Shown here in pieces: positions 1 through 8,407 of a stretch of 64,000 bases of DNA (its first letter is position 1; the number at the start of each line of letters is the position of its first letter). The DNA comes from Marinobacter sp. NP-4(2019) (lineage in GTDB: Bacteria; Pseudomonadota; Gammaproteobacteria; Pseudomonadales; Oleiphilaceae). The position numbers and the translations under genes were made by a program. Under the pieces are notes generated by a model that saw only the letters and a program-made list of their open reading frames with translations, was not told where the DNA came from and did not search any database. The stretch lies in the NCBI RefSeq assembly GCF_003994855.1, contig NZ_CP034142.1, positions 4,154,001 through 4,218,000 on the forward strand, given 5' to 3'.

Positions 1-694
1 AGGCCGTGGGTGCCTTGTTGACGGTGGTGGTCGCGGCACTGGTCGCCGGCTTTTCAGACGGCTGCGCCGTGGTGACGGCCGGCGCCGGCTCCGGGTCAGC
101 CGGCAACTTTTCTATAGCGCGCTTGAGATCGTATATTCCGTCATCCACCAACTCCCGGTCCCCGGCCTGGGCAATCAGGTTGTCGATCATCCCAAGGCAA
201 TAACTGCGACCGTCGCCCACCTTACGGTCAAACGTCAGTGAATCCACGCCCTTGCCGGCACGCTGCAGCATCTGGGTAAACATCATCCTGCGTGCACGCT
301 TGCCCTTGTCTCCCGGATAGGGCCATGCGTGCTCCCACCAGCTGTCCAGTACCCGGTGCAGCAGGAACAGGGACAACGCGAACCGCTCACCATCGCCTCC
401 ACGCTGCAGGCTGATCAGCAGGAACCCCAGCACTTTCAGGTCCTTGCTCCGGTCAGACAACAGTCTCAGGGATTCGCTTTCGACCTTGTTCCAGTCGACT
501 TCGTTGTGGGCAAGGGAGCCCACTTTCATGATCTCGTCTTCGAGGAACTCGAGGGTGGCGTCGTCGCCCAGGGATTCGCCCATGTCGGACTCGCCACCGA
601 GCGTTTCCAGCACCTGTTCCACGTAGGGATGTTGTTCAACCACCTGCATTCGAATCTGCCTATTGATCGTTTCCAGTTCCGTTACCAACCGCAT
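1..694 (-). CDS. tssA: T6SS protein TssA (ImpA/VasJ-like), 3' end cut by the window edge
   Basis: About 231 N-terminal residues are present; the gene runs off base 1. I translated this from the minus strand. The ATG at 694 lies inside the last codons of tagO, giving a 13 bp overlap, and reads MRLVTELETINRQI. The following HPYVEQVLETLGGESDMGES and LGDDATLEFLEDEIMKVGSL segments, then a stretch with WWEHAWPYPGDKGKRARRM, are typical of the ImpA N-terminal domain. A Pro/Ala/Thr-rich linker starts near residue 205, where the visible part ends. TssA proteins organise baseplate and sheath polymerisation. Its position directly after vasH-tagO equals VCA0119 (vasJ) in Vibrio cholerae, which supports the VasJ-type assignment; the C-terminal domain that would decide the TssA subclass is outside the window. 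Confidence 0.85.
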   Translation of the reverse strand, partial: MRLVTELETINRQIRMQVVEQHPYVEQVLETLGGESDMGESLGDDATLEFLEDEIMKVGSLAHNEVDWNKVESESLRLLSDRSKDLKVLGFLLISLQRGGDGERFALSLFLLHRVLDSWWEHAWPYPGDKGKRARRMMFTQMLQRAGKGVDSLTFDRKVGDGRSYCLGMIDNLIAQAGDRELVDDGIYDLKRAIEKLPADPEPAPAVTTAQPSEKPATSAATTTVNKAPTA

Positions 695-1326
695 TCGGCG
701 CGCAGCGGCGCAATGGCATCACGGAAGCCCTCCAGGTCAAACATCAGGCCGTCGACCGCACCGTGGGATGAACTGATACGGGCATCCCCACGTCCCAGCA
801 GTCCCTTGGCCACCCGAATCGCCGGTAAACCGCGGCCGCCACTGACGACAAAACCGTTATCCCGAACCCGCCACAGGTCCCGCTGCGCACCAAATCCTAA
901 GCTTACCCGCTCCGTTTCCAGCGCCGTGGGCACCATCAGGGCAAGCTCCGTAATGTTGTTATGACACTGCAACACCAGTATCGGGCGCGGAGGTTGGCTG
1001 CCCAGAGCCCCCAGTGTCACCAGTTGTCCAGCACTATCGCCGGTATCCCGATACAGGGGACCGTCGCCCGGCACCCGCGTCTGCTCCTGGGCATAGGCCT
1101 GTCGCCATCGTGCTGGCCGGCTGGCGTCGGGGGCCGAGGTGGCGCTGGTCCGCTCAAAAGGGGTACCAAACACCGCATCAAAACAGGCCAGTCGCTCCAG
1201 GCGTTGTGATTCCTGGGTACATTGCCGGGCATCGTCCAGTTGACTGGCCGCGACAGGCGCACACAAGCCGCTGAAAACCGTGATGACCAGCCACCAGTGA
1301 AGGCGGGGATAGCGAAGAAACCTCAT
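682..1326 (-). CDS. tagO: T6SS-associated protein TagO (VasI family)
   Basis: 214 aa. Residues 1-27 form a signal peptide (Arg-rich start, a hydrophobic stretch LHWWLVITVFSGLCAPVAA), so the protein should be periplasmic. A cysteine-containing segment follows (CTQESQRLERLACFDAVFG), the usual start of the VasI family, and the C-terminal half is the family beta-rich domain. It lies in the same place as VCA0118 of V. cholerae, between vasH and vasJ. Its molecular role in the T6SS is not well defined. The ATG overlaps the vasH stop by 4 bp (ATGA) and its 3' end overlaps tssA by 13 bp, so the three genes are probably translationally coupled. Confidence 0.85.
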   Translation of the reverse strand: MRFLRYPRLHWWLVITVFSGLCAPVAASQLDDARQCTQESQRLERLACFDAVFGTPFERTSATSAPDASRPARWRQAYAQEQTRVPGDGPLYRDTGDSAGQLVTLGALGSQPPRPILVLQCHNNITELALMVPTALETERVSLGFGAQRDLWRVRDNGFVVSGGRGLPAIRVAKGLLGRGDARISSSHGAVDGLMFDLEGFRDAIAPLRAECGW

Positions 1327-2897
1327 AGCTCAGCCACCTGATATTTAAGGCATTTGTGGGCCAGTGTGCGTTTGGGTAAGCCCAGGCTTTCCGCCGCCCG
1401 GGCGCGGTTGCCATCGTATTGCCTGAGCCGCTCACGAATCACCGCCGCCTCGAATGCCTGGGCCGCCGACTTCAGGTCACGGATTTCCTCGGCGACGGGA
1501 ACACCCGGCATATTGATGGGCATCGTCTCCCCGAAGGTCGGGCTTTCCCGCTCGGAGAACAAGTCATCGAGTCGCAGTACTTCCGGCTGGATGTCGTCGC
1601 CGACCGGGGTCTGCAGACAGGCAAATTCCACGATATTTCTCAGTTCGCGAATGTTGCCCGGAAAGGCGTAACCGGCCAACGCATGAAGTGCGTGGCTGCT
1701 GATCCCCATGGGCCCGGCCCCCTCCCGCGCCTGATAGAGGGAGATAAAATGCCGGCACAAGGGTTCCAGATCTTCCGGCCGGTCACGAAGCGGGGTCACT
1801 CGCAACGGAAATTGGCCCAGGCGGTAGAACAGATCACGGCGAAAGTGACCTTCTTCGATCCCCTTTTGCAGGGGCTGGTGGGTTGCTGCCACCAGGCGGA
1901 AATCGGAGTGCTGTTCCTGCTGGGCCCCAAGGGGACGAAACTGACGGCTTTCCAGCACCCGCAGCAGCTTGGACTGCAGGGCCATGGGCATATCGCCAAT
2001 CTCGTCAAGAAACAGGGTACCGCCGTTGGCCTGGGCCAACAGGCCTTCCTTGGCCTTGTCAGCACCGGAGAAGGCGCCTTTGGTGTGACCGAACAGTTCG
2101 CTTTCCAGCAGGGTATCGGGAATGGCCGCGCAGTTGACGACCACCAGCGGGCCATCAGCCCGATCGGAGAAATCGTGGATACCCTTGGCCACCAGATCCT
2201 TGCCGCAGCCGGTTTCGCCCTGCACCAGCACGGAGAGCTGGCTGCCGGCGGCGCGAATGATTTGTGACCGCAGATTGACCATGTCAGCGGAGCCACCTAC
2301 CAGGCTACCGGCCAACTGTTCGCAGCGGCGGCGGACGGTTTCGGCATCGTGGAGGTGGTCCAGTGAGCGTTTGAGGAGGCGACGCTGCCAGACCTGGTCG
2401 CGGTTCTGGAGCTGGCTGACCCATTGGTGCGTGAGCAGCTGCTTGAGGCCCTGGTAGAGGGGCATGCCGGTGATGCCCTCCCATTTGGGCTCGTCGCGGC
2501 ATAGCACGAGGATGCCCAGAGTGCGGCCATCATCACCGCGGATGGGTTCGAGCCAGAAGGAGCGCGGGCGATCACTGGCTTCGAACAGAGTCTGGAAACC
2601 CGTGTGGTCAAGGCGGTAGCTGGCGGCGCGGCTCAGTTCCCGGGGTTTGCCGCTTTGCAGTACGTGGGCGAAGGGGTGACTGAAGTCGCCGCAGTCGAAT
2701 TCACCGTGTTGGTCCAGTTCGGCGCAATGTAGGGTGCGGCCGCTGAGGTCGAGTTCCAGTGCCCAGCAGCGGGTGAGGCCGAAGGCGTTTTCCAGCTGTC
2801 TGGTGGCGGTTTTCAGCAACGCCGGCAGGTTGTCCTGTCGGATCAGTGCCACCGCCAGGTCGATGCCAGTGTGCAGTTCCGTCTGCATCCGTCCCAT
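1323..2897 (-). CDS. vasH: Sigma-54-dependent activator of T6SS genes, VasH
   Basis: 524 aa from the chosen ATG at 2897 (MGRMQTELHTG), which has an AGGGAAAAG ribosome site. A GAF-like sensory domain spans about residues 15-165. The AAA+ domain has Walker A GETGCGKD (227-234), a sigma-54 contact loop GAFSGA (274-279) instead of the usual GAFTGA, Walker B LFLDEIGD (295-302) and an arginine-finger segment RRDLFYRL (353-360). A Fis-type helix-turn-helix ends the protein (about 492-515). In V. cholerae VasH works with RpoN to drive hcp/vgrG operons; the same role is inferred here. An in-frame upstream extension to 3008 exists, but it is encoded by the palindromic repeat at 2944-3042 and has no sensible ribosome site, so I rejected it. 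Confidence 0.9.
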   Translation of the reverse strand: MGRMQTELHTGIDLAVALIRQDNLPALLKTATRQLENAFGLTRCWALELDLSGRTLHCAELDQHGEFDCGDFSHPFAHVLQSGKPRELSRAASYRLDHTGFQTLFEASDRPRSFWLEPIRGDDGRTLGILVLCRDEPKWEGITGMPLYQGLKQLLTHQWVSQLQNRDQVWQRRLLKRSLDHLHDAETVRRRCEQLAGSLVGGSADMVNLRSQIIRAAGSQLSVLVQGETGCGKDLVAKGIHDFSDRADGPLVVVNCAAIPDTLLESELFGHTKGAFSGADKAKEGLLAQANGGTLFLDEIGDMPMALQSKLLRVLESRQFRPLGAQQEQHSDFRLVAATHQPLQKGIEEGHFRRDLFYRLGQFPLRVTPLRDRPEDLEPLCRHFISLYQAREGAGPMGISSHALHALAGYAFPGNIRELRNIVEFACLQTPVGDDIQPEVLRLDDLFSERESPTFGETMPINMPGVPVAEEIRDLKSAAQAFEAAVIRERLRQYDGNRARAAESLGLPKRTLAHKCLKYQVAEL

Positions 2898-2943
2898 GTT
2901 TCTTTTCCCTATCGGGTTGCTATGGAGTTCGCCGACCGCGCAA

Positions 2944-3042
2944 CCTGCGGGGTGGCTGTCCAAAACACGCTGTGAATACATCCCTGTACGCTCCGCTCCG
3001 CCATCCATGGCTCCGCAGGGTTTTGGACAGCCACCCCGCAGG
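2944..3042 (-). repeat. Twin GGA-hairpin palindromic element, copy A (between clpV and vasH)
   Basis: A perfect 23 bp inverted repeat (2944-2966 with 3020-3042) encloses a 53 nt core (2967-3019). The core folds into two mini-hairpins at 2977-2988 and 3000-3011. On the minus strand, the sense strand of the T6SS operon, these read TACAGGGATGTA and GCCATGGATGGC, each with GGA in a six-base loop A[G/T]GGAT. The core is 52/53 identical to copy C (in reverse complement) and clearly related to copy B, whereas the distal part of the stem is unrelated to theirs. The element sits in the 167 nt between the clpV stop and the vasH start, 46 nt upstream of the vasH ATG. Confidence 0.9.
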
Positions 3043-3064
3043 CTACGCTACGTTTCAGTTACTT

Positions 3065-5698
3065 TCAGGCAACAGAGCCTGTGAATCTGTTTTCCCGGAC
3101 ACCCAAAGTGACTTTCGTAACCGGTTCCCTTTCAGCCAGTTTTTCCAGCAACGCCAGTGAAACCGGAGGTAACAGTTCACCTTCAATAATCGATTCCAGC
3201 ATCCTCGCGCCGTTTTCGCTTCTCGTCGCGCGGCTGCGGATGGCTTCAACCAGGCCGTCTTCCAGCACCACTTCGGTGTGGTAGCGGTTTCTGATCTGGT
3301 CCGCCAGACGTTGGAGTTTGTCGCCGACGATGCGGTTGAGGGTGTCTTCGCCCAGCGGCAGGTAGGGCACCACTTCCATTCTGGCCAACAGCGCTGGTTT
3401 GAAGAAGTTGGCCAGTTCCGGGTAGAGGGCTTCTTCAATCTTTTCCGGTTCGTCGGCGTGGTTGACGATGGTCTGGTAGCCGAGGTTGGAGGTGAGGAAG
3501 AACACCACGTTTTTGCAGTCGATCAGGCGGCCTTCGCCGTCGGCCAGTTCGCCTTTGTCGAAGGCCTGGTAGAACAGGTTGAGGACTTCCGGGTGGGCTT
3601 TTTCGACTTCGTCGAGCAGCACCACGGAGTAGGGTTTCTGGCGGATGGCTTCGGTGAGGATGCCGCCTTCGCCGAAGCCGACATAACCGGGAGGTGAACC
3701 GATCAGGCGAGAGACGGTGTGTTTCTCCTGGTATTCGGACATGTTGATGGTGGTGAGGAACTGGCGACCGCCGTAGAGCAGTTCGGACAGTTGCACCACG
3801 GTTTCGGTTTTGCCGACGCCGCTGGGGCCTACCAGCAGGAATGCGCCCATGGGGCGGCCCGGGCGGCGGAGGTCGGCGCGGGCGGTGAGCAGGTGCTGGT
3901 GCAGGCAGTCGATGGCGGTGTCCTGGCCTTTGATGTGTTTCTGCAGGTACGTCGGCAAATGGGTGATTCTCTCCAGTTCGTCGGTGGTCATGCGGTTGAC
4001 CGGGATGCCGGTCCAGTCGGCGATGACTTCGGCCACCTGGCGGGCATCCACGCGGGCGTGGACCAGCGGTTCGTCGGCCTGGAGCTGGGCCAGTTCCTGT
4101 TCGATGGCGGCGGCTTCGCTTTTCAGGTCCGGGCGTTCTTCGTTGTCGGCTCCAGGTTCTTCACCTGCGGCTTCTTCAGCGTTCTCATCGCCGGTCAGCA
4201 GTTGTTCGCGGAGATCCACCAGGCGGGTGACCAGCTCTCGTTGGTCATGCCAGCTTTGCTCCAGTTCTGCCGCTTCTTCGTTCAGTGTGGCGATGCGGGT
4301 TTCCAGTTCGCTTTCCCGTTCGGTGTCCACGTGCTGGCCCAGGGTGTGTTCGCGGCTGAGCAGGTCCTGCTCCATGGCCAGCTGGTGCCGTTCGCTGCGC
4401 GCGTGGCTGAGTCGACGCGGCGGGGTGCTGAGGTTCAGGCTGACCCGGGCGCAGGCGGTGTCCAGTACGTCGATGGCTTTGTCCGGTAACTGGCGGCCGG
4501 CGAGGTAGCGGGCGGACATTTCGGCGGCGGCTTTGAGGGCGCTGTCGGCGATCAGGACCTTGTGGGCTTTCTCATAGACCGTGCGCAGGCCGCGGAGGAT
4601 GTGGACGGCCTCTCCGGAGGAAGGTTCGTCCAGAGCTACTGGCTGGAAGCGGCGGCTCAGGGCCGGGTCTTTCTCGAAGTATTTCTTGTACTCGCGCCAT
4701 GTGGTTGCGGCGATGGTGCGCAGTTCGCCACGGGCCAGGGCCGGTTTGAGCAGGTTGGCGGCGTCGGAGCCGCCTTCGCTGTTGCCGGCGCCGATCAGGG
4801 TGTGGGCTTCGTCGATAAACAGGATGATCGGCGTGGCGGAGCCTTTCACCGCTTCGATCACGCCTTTCAGCCGCTTCTCGAACTCGCCTTTGACGGAAGC
4901 GCCAGCCTGCAGCGCGCCCATGTCGAGGGTCCAAAGTTCCACGCCGGTCAGGCGCTCGGGCACATCGCCGTTGACGATGCGCAGTGCCAGGCCTTCCACC
5001 ACGGCGCTTTTGCCCACACCGGCATCGCCCACCACAATAGGGTTGTTCTTGCGGCGACGGCAGAGGATGTCGATCATCTGGTCAATTTCCCCGTCTCGGC
5101 ACACCACCGGATCCAGCTTGCCGCCACGGGCCAGCGCGGTGAAGTCGGTGGCGTAACGCTTGAGCGGATCCATGTCGGCTTCGACCAGCGGGGCCTTGCC
5201 ATCGCCCTGTTCCAGTTCCTGGCGTTCGGCGGAACCGGCGGTCATGGCATCGAACTGGCGGCGCAGTTGTTCGCGGTTGATGTCACGCAGTTGCTGGCTG
5301 ACCCGGGGCATCAGGTAACGGTCCGCGTTCAGCAGCAGGGCGAGGAAGATGGCACCGGAACGCAGTTCCCGATGACCCAGCTCGGTAGAGGACAGCAACC
5401 AGGCGTCCTGCAGCAAATCCACCAACAAAGGCGAGAACGAGGGATAGGGTTCCGCAGTCTGGTGCTCGCCGTTCAGGCTGTCGCCCACCAGTGGCTGGAA
5501 CTCCTGATGCTTGATGCCCGCCTGCTCAAGAATCTGGCGTACGTCGGAGAACGGCGTTTCCAACAGTTTGAACAGCAGGTGGGCGGGGGTAATTTCCGCG
5601 CCCTGACGACTGATGCAAAGGGCTGCGGAGGATTCCAGTCCCTGGCGGCAAATATCGTTGAGGCGCCCGATCAGCGCCGGCAGTTCTACCCGAATCAC
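3065..5698 (-). CDS. clpV: T6SS sheath-disassembly AAA+ ATPase ClpV (TssH)
   Basis: 877 aa from a GTG at 5698 preceded by AAGGA at 7 nt; the protein then begins MIRVELPALIGRLNDICRQG, the standard ClpV N-terminus. A further upstream start at 5743 would run into tssL and is not used. Domains in order: N-domain (about 1-155) that binds TssC, first AAA+ module with GDAGVGKSAVVEG and ILFIDEAHTLIGAG, a coiled-coil insert rich in Glu/Leu, and a second AAA+ module with GPSGVGKTETV and VVLLDEVEKAHPEV. The lack of a ClpP-binding loop could not be checked by eye. ClpV pulls apart contracted TssB/TssC sheath for reuse. The stop is followed by repeat copy A rather than directly by vasH. Confidence 0.96.
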   Translation of the reverse strand: MIRVELPALIGRLNDICRQGLESSAALCISRQGAEITPAHLLFKLLETPFSDVRQILEQAGIKHQEFQPLVGDSLNGEHQTAEPYPSFSPLLVDLLQDAWLLSSTELGHRELRSGAIFLALLLNADRYLMPRVSQQLRDINREQLRRQFDAMTAGSAERQELEQGDGKAPLVEADMDPLKRYATDFTALARGGKLDPVVCRDGEIDQMIDILCRRRKNNPIVVGDAGVGKSAVVEGLALRIVNGDVPERLTGVELWTLDMGALQAGASVKGEFEKRLKGVIEAVKGSATPIILFIDEAHTLIGAGNSEGGSDAANLLKPALARGELRTIAATTWREYKKYFEKDPALSRRFQPVALDEPSSGEAVHILRGLRTVYEKAHKVLIADSALKAAAEMSARYLAGRQLPDKAIDVLDTACARVSLNLSTPPRRLSHARSERHQLAMEQDLLSREHTLGQHVDTERESELETRIATLNEEAAELEQSWHDQRELVTRLVDLREQLLTGDENAEEAAGEEPGADNEERPDLKSEAAAIEQELAQLQADEPLVHARVDARQVAEVIADWTGIPVNRMTTDELERITHLPTYLQKHIKGQDTAIDCLHQHLLTARADLRRPGRPMGAFLLVGPSGVGKTETVVQLSELLYGGRQFLTTINMSEYQEKHTVSRLIGSPPGYVGFGEGGILTEAIRQKPYSVVLLDEVEKAHPEVLNLFYQAFDKGELADGEGRLIDCKNVVFFLTSNLGYQTIVNHADEPEKIEEALYPELANFFKPALLARMEVVPYLPLGEDTLNRIVGDKLQRLADQIRNRYHTEVVLEDGLVEAIRSRATRSENGARMLESIIEGELLPPVSLALLEKLAEREPVTKVTLGVRENRFTGSVA

Positions 5699-5708
5699 AG
5701 TGATATCC

Positions 5709-6536
5709 TTATTTCGGTAGTTGTTCCAGTACGCTGAGCACATCCCTGATGCGTTCGTTCAGCGCCATGTTGTAGAGCGAATAGATTCCGGCCATGGCCA
5801 GCGCGAACAAACCGCCAATACCCCAGATCGGCAGGCCGCTGCGCAGGCGGTTGCGGGCCGGGGTCACATTGGTCAGGGCATCCGCCAGCGGTTGGTCCTG
5901 GTCGCGTTCACGCAGGCTTTTCAGCTGTTCATGAAGACCACGGATAATGTCCTCGTATTCTTCACGGCCATTGGTCATGACCTTATAACGGCCTTCGAAA
6001 CCCAGGCACAGACACAGGTAGATAAACGCCAGCATGTCCTGGTAACGCGCCGGTTCCTGCTCCATGCGGGAGAGAATGGCGAAGACCTTTTCCCCACCCC
6101 AGGTCTCGTTGTGGAATCGGGACAGCAGGGAATGCTGGGACCACACACTGTGCGCCCCCCATTCCGTGCCCAGCACCGCCTCATCGATAAAGGCGCAGAG
6201 CACGTAGCGATAGGCCACCACCGTCGGGCGTTCATAGCCCTGTTCCACCAGTTCCCGATCGATGGCCGCCACTTCGTCCACCACCTGCCGGTAAAGCGTC
6301 TCCACTTCCCGGAAGTCCGCCAGCCGCCGCACCCGGATGACCAGGCCCAGCAGCGGTGTCGCGGCATCAATCAGCCGATTGTCCTCCAGGCCACGAAGCT
6401 GAAACTGTTCGTTGGCCAATCCCTGGCTGACGGCGCGACCGTTGTAGCCACCGCCAGTAAACATCAGGTCACTGAACGCACTGCCATCGGTTTCCATGTT
6501 GCCATCGGGTGAATCCATCACCGGTGCATTTGCCAT
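5709..6536 (-). CDS. tssL: T6SS inner-membrane protein TssL (DotU/IcmH family)
   Basis: 275 aa, the short form without a C-terminal peptidoglycan-binding OmpA domain. The cytoplasmic DotU domain covers about residues 50-215 and includes RYVLCAFIDEAVLGTEWG and a WGGEKVFAILSRM segment, both typical of the family. A single membrane helix near residues 237-257 (GIGGLFALAMAGIYSLYNMA) anchors the C-terminus, leaving a short periplasmic tail. TssL forms the trans-envelope complex with TssJ and TssM; tssM is presumably beyond the left edge. The gene lies 3 bp after tssK and 10 bp before clpV, so it is part of one operon. Confidence 0.95.
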   Translation of the reverse strand: MANAPVMDSPDGNMETDGSAFSDLMFTGGGYNGRAVSQGLANEQFQLRGLEDNRLIDAATPLLGLVIRVRRLADFREVETLYRQVVDEVAAIDRELVEQGYERPTVVAYRYVLCAFIDEAVLGTEWGAHSVWSQHSLLSRFHNETWGGEKVFAILSRMEQEPARYQDMLAFIYLCLCLGFEGRYKVMTNGREEYEDIIRGLHEQLKSLRERDQDQPLADALTNVTPARNRLRSGLPIWGIGGLFALAMAGIYSLYNMALNERIRDVLSVLEQLPK

Positions 6537-6539
6537 GAT

Positions 6540-7874
6540 TTAGCTCCTGATTGCCCAGAACTGCATTTCCATACCCGGGAAACTGCCGGCCACGTGGAAG
6601 GCAAAGCCGCTGGCGTTGTCGAGCATCTGCCAGGCCTGGCTCTGGTCGTCCAGACGGAAATACACAAAACCGGCGTGGTAAGGCAGCTGACGCGGCGCCA
6701 CCGGCAGGGCCGAAAGCGGTATGCCCGGCAGTTGCAGGCTGATCAGATCGCGGATCTTTTCCACCGACGCCACCTTGCACTGCTGGGTGAACTGCTTGCG
6801 CAGATCGTCCAGGGGCATGTCCGCTTTCACCGCCAGGATAAACTCCGCACTGCCGAGCAACTGGGCATCCTGAATCGGCGCCACGGTCAGACCGTACTGG
6901 CGTTCCTGCAGCTGGATCGCCAGGGCTCGCGGCTCCAGCACGGTGCTCAGGGACTGCCTCAGTACCTGCATCAGCGGCGTAAACGACGCTTCCGGCAGGT
7001 CATGATCGTAGGCCGTGTATTCCCGGGGCAGTCGATTTTCATCGGTGAAGGTCACCAGTTCCCCGCACAGTTCCAGCAGGGCCTCGTACAGGCGCTCGGG
7101 ATGGAGCTGTCGAAGCCGGGCCAGATGCATGAAGCGGGGGTGGGCCCGGTTGAGCATCTGCAGCAGCATGAAATCCGCCACATCGGCGACGCCGCCCTGC
7201 CCCGGTGCGCCCACACGTTCGGCGATGTTCCTCGCCCGTTCCTTCATCAGTCCGGCCATTTCGCCGACAAAGCGTTGCAGCCGCGGGGCCGCACGCACAC
7301 TGAGCATGGTCGGCATGAAGTTCGGGTCCATCACCAGGCTGCCATCCGGGCGTTTCTCCAGGATCCGGCCAATGGCCAGGGCCGCATAGGCGCTGCGGTC
7401 CTCCCGCTCCAGCATCAGGCGCGGCGCCACCCGGGCCACATCAATGATGTGGGTATCTCCGTCGATGGAGTGCAGGTCACGAACTTCCTCAGCATGGGCA
7501 CGAAACCGACCGGACACGGCAGCGTCCGGCCATTCCACTTCCGCCAGCGCGTCGCTGCTCAGGGGTAACGCCAGGTAAACCACCTGGTTGGCCACCGAGG
7601 CATCGGTGATTTCCAGCGGCTCTGGCATCACGTCATCCTGTGGCAGGCTAAAGCGGGTTCCGTCCGGGAACAGGCCGCTGGCATGCACCAGGCCGATGCG
7701 TCCAAAGCTCAGGTATTCGGCATTCAGTTCCAGATCGCCGAAGCCATACAGATAGTCTGAAATCGCCAGTGCCCGTTCGTTGATCTGGTGTTCCAGGTAC
7801 CGTTGTTGTTGCTGGAAGTGCTGGGGTTTGATAAACAGCCCGTCACTCCAGACCACTCGATTCACGACAGCCAT
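6540..7874 (-). CDS. tssK: T6SS baseplate protein TssK
   Basis: 444 aa, the normal TssK length. The start MAVVNRVVWSDGLFIKPQHF is the family signature (VVWSEGMFLRPQHFQQ type). TssK trimers connect the baseplate wedge (TssE-TssF-TssG) to the membrane complex through TssL/TssM. The ATG at 7874 overlaps the tssJ stop by one base and the gene is followed 3 bp later by tssL, so the order tssJ-tssK-tssL is preserved and co-translated. I saw no truncation or unusual residues. Confidence 0.96.
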   Translation of the reverse strand: MAVVNRVVWSDGLFIKPQHFQQQQRYLEHQINERALAISDYLYGFGDLELNAEYLSFGRIGLVHASGLFPDGTRFSLPQDDVMPEPLEITDASVANQVVYLALPLSSDALAEVEWPDAAVSGRFRAHAEEVRDLHSIDGDTHIIDVARVAPRLMLEREDRSAYAALAIGRILEKRPDGSLVMDPNFMPTMLSVRAAPRLQRFVGEMAGLMKERARNIAERVGAPGQGGVADVADFMLLQMLNRAHPRFMHLARLRQLHPERLYEALLELCGELVTFTDENRLPREYTAYDHDLPEASFTPLMQVLRQSLSTVLEPRALAIQLQERQYGLTVAPIQDAQLLGSAEFILAVKADMPLDDLRKQFTQQCKVASVEKIRDLISLQLPGIPLSALPVAPRQLPYHAGFVYFRLDDQSQAWQMLDNASGFAFHVAGSFPGMEMQFWAIRS

Positions 7875-8407
7875 CAGGATTCATCCGATCTTCTGAGTTG
7901 AACTTCCCGCTCACGCAGGTTGACCATCAGGTGATAGCGACCACCAATGGGGTCCACCTTCACCACCTTCTTCCACTGGGACAGATTGGGGTAGGCGTAG
8001 AACGCAATGATGCCGATGAAACGGGTGTCCTGGCTGATCTCGAACGGTTCGACAAAGCGGAACTGGCCAGGTACCAGGGAATAATCATCGTGATCGATGT
8101 AGTTCTGGCCGAGGGAGTCCTCCAAATCGTTCAGCAGTTGGTCGAAATCCCCAGCCATCAGCATGGAGCTGTCCCGCATCTCTATCACCTGGAAAGCAAT
8201 CGGAGTGGGTGCCAGCGATTCGTTTGGATTGACGTCCGGCTCAGCCAGCATGGTGAGATCCACGCGGCTGGGCAGGTCCTCCGGATACCCCACGGGAATG
8301 TCCGGATCCCACAGCACCTTGGCGGTTTTCGAGACCGCGTTGTAGGGCGTGCTGCAGCCCACCATCGCAAAGACAACGGCCAGTAATATCCCTTTACTGT
8401 ATTTCAC
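7874..8407 (-). CDS. tssJ: T6SS outer-membrane lipoprotein TssJ (VasD)
   Basis: 177 aa. The start codon is GTG, overlapping the tagH stop by 4 bp (GTGA). The N-terminus MKYSKGILLAVVFAMVGCS is a lipoprotein signal with a VGC lipobox at Cys18. The mature protein has the TssJ beta-sandwich features, including the PIAFQVIEMRDSSMLMAGD segment and the C-terminal run RYHLMVNLREREVQLR. TssJ anchors the TssM periplasmic domain to the outer membrane. It lies between tagH and tssK as in the V. cholerae cluster. Confidence 0.94.
   Translation of the reverse strand: MKYSKGILLAVVFAMVGCSTPYNAVSKTAKVLWDPDIPVGYPEDLPSRVDLTMLAEPDVNPNESLAPTPIAFQVIEMRDSSMLMAGDFDQLLNDLEDSLGQNYIDHDDYSLVPGQFRFVEPFEISQDTRFIGIIAFYAYPNLSQWKKVVKVDPIGGRYHLMVNLREREVQLRRSDES

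Noticed and set aside
3..1274. Plus-strand open frames opposite tssA and tagO
   Set aside because: They are antisense shadows of genes with clear family motifs on the minus strand and have no ribosome sites or recognisable domains.
2898..3008. Longer VasH starting at 3008
   Set aside because: The extra residues come from the palindromic repeat, whose core encodes the same peptide elsewhere; the ATG at 2897 has a ribosome site and gives the normal VasH start.
3278..5737. Long plus-strand frames opposite clpV (up to 391 codons)
   Set aside because: High-GC antisense frames of a strongly conserved ATPase gene; translated text is low-complexity and matches no family.
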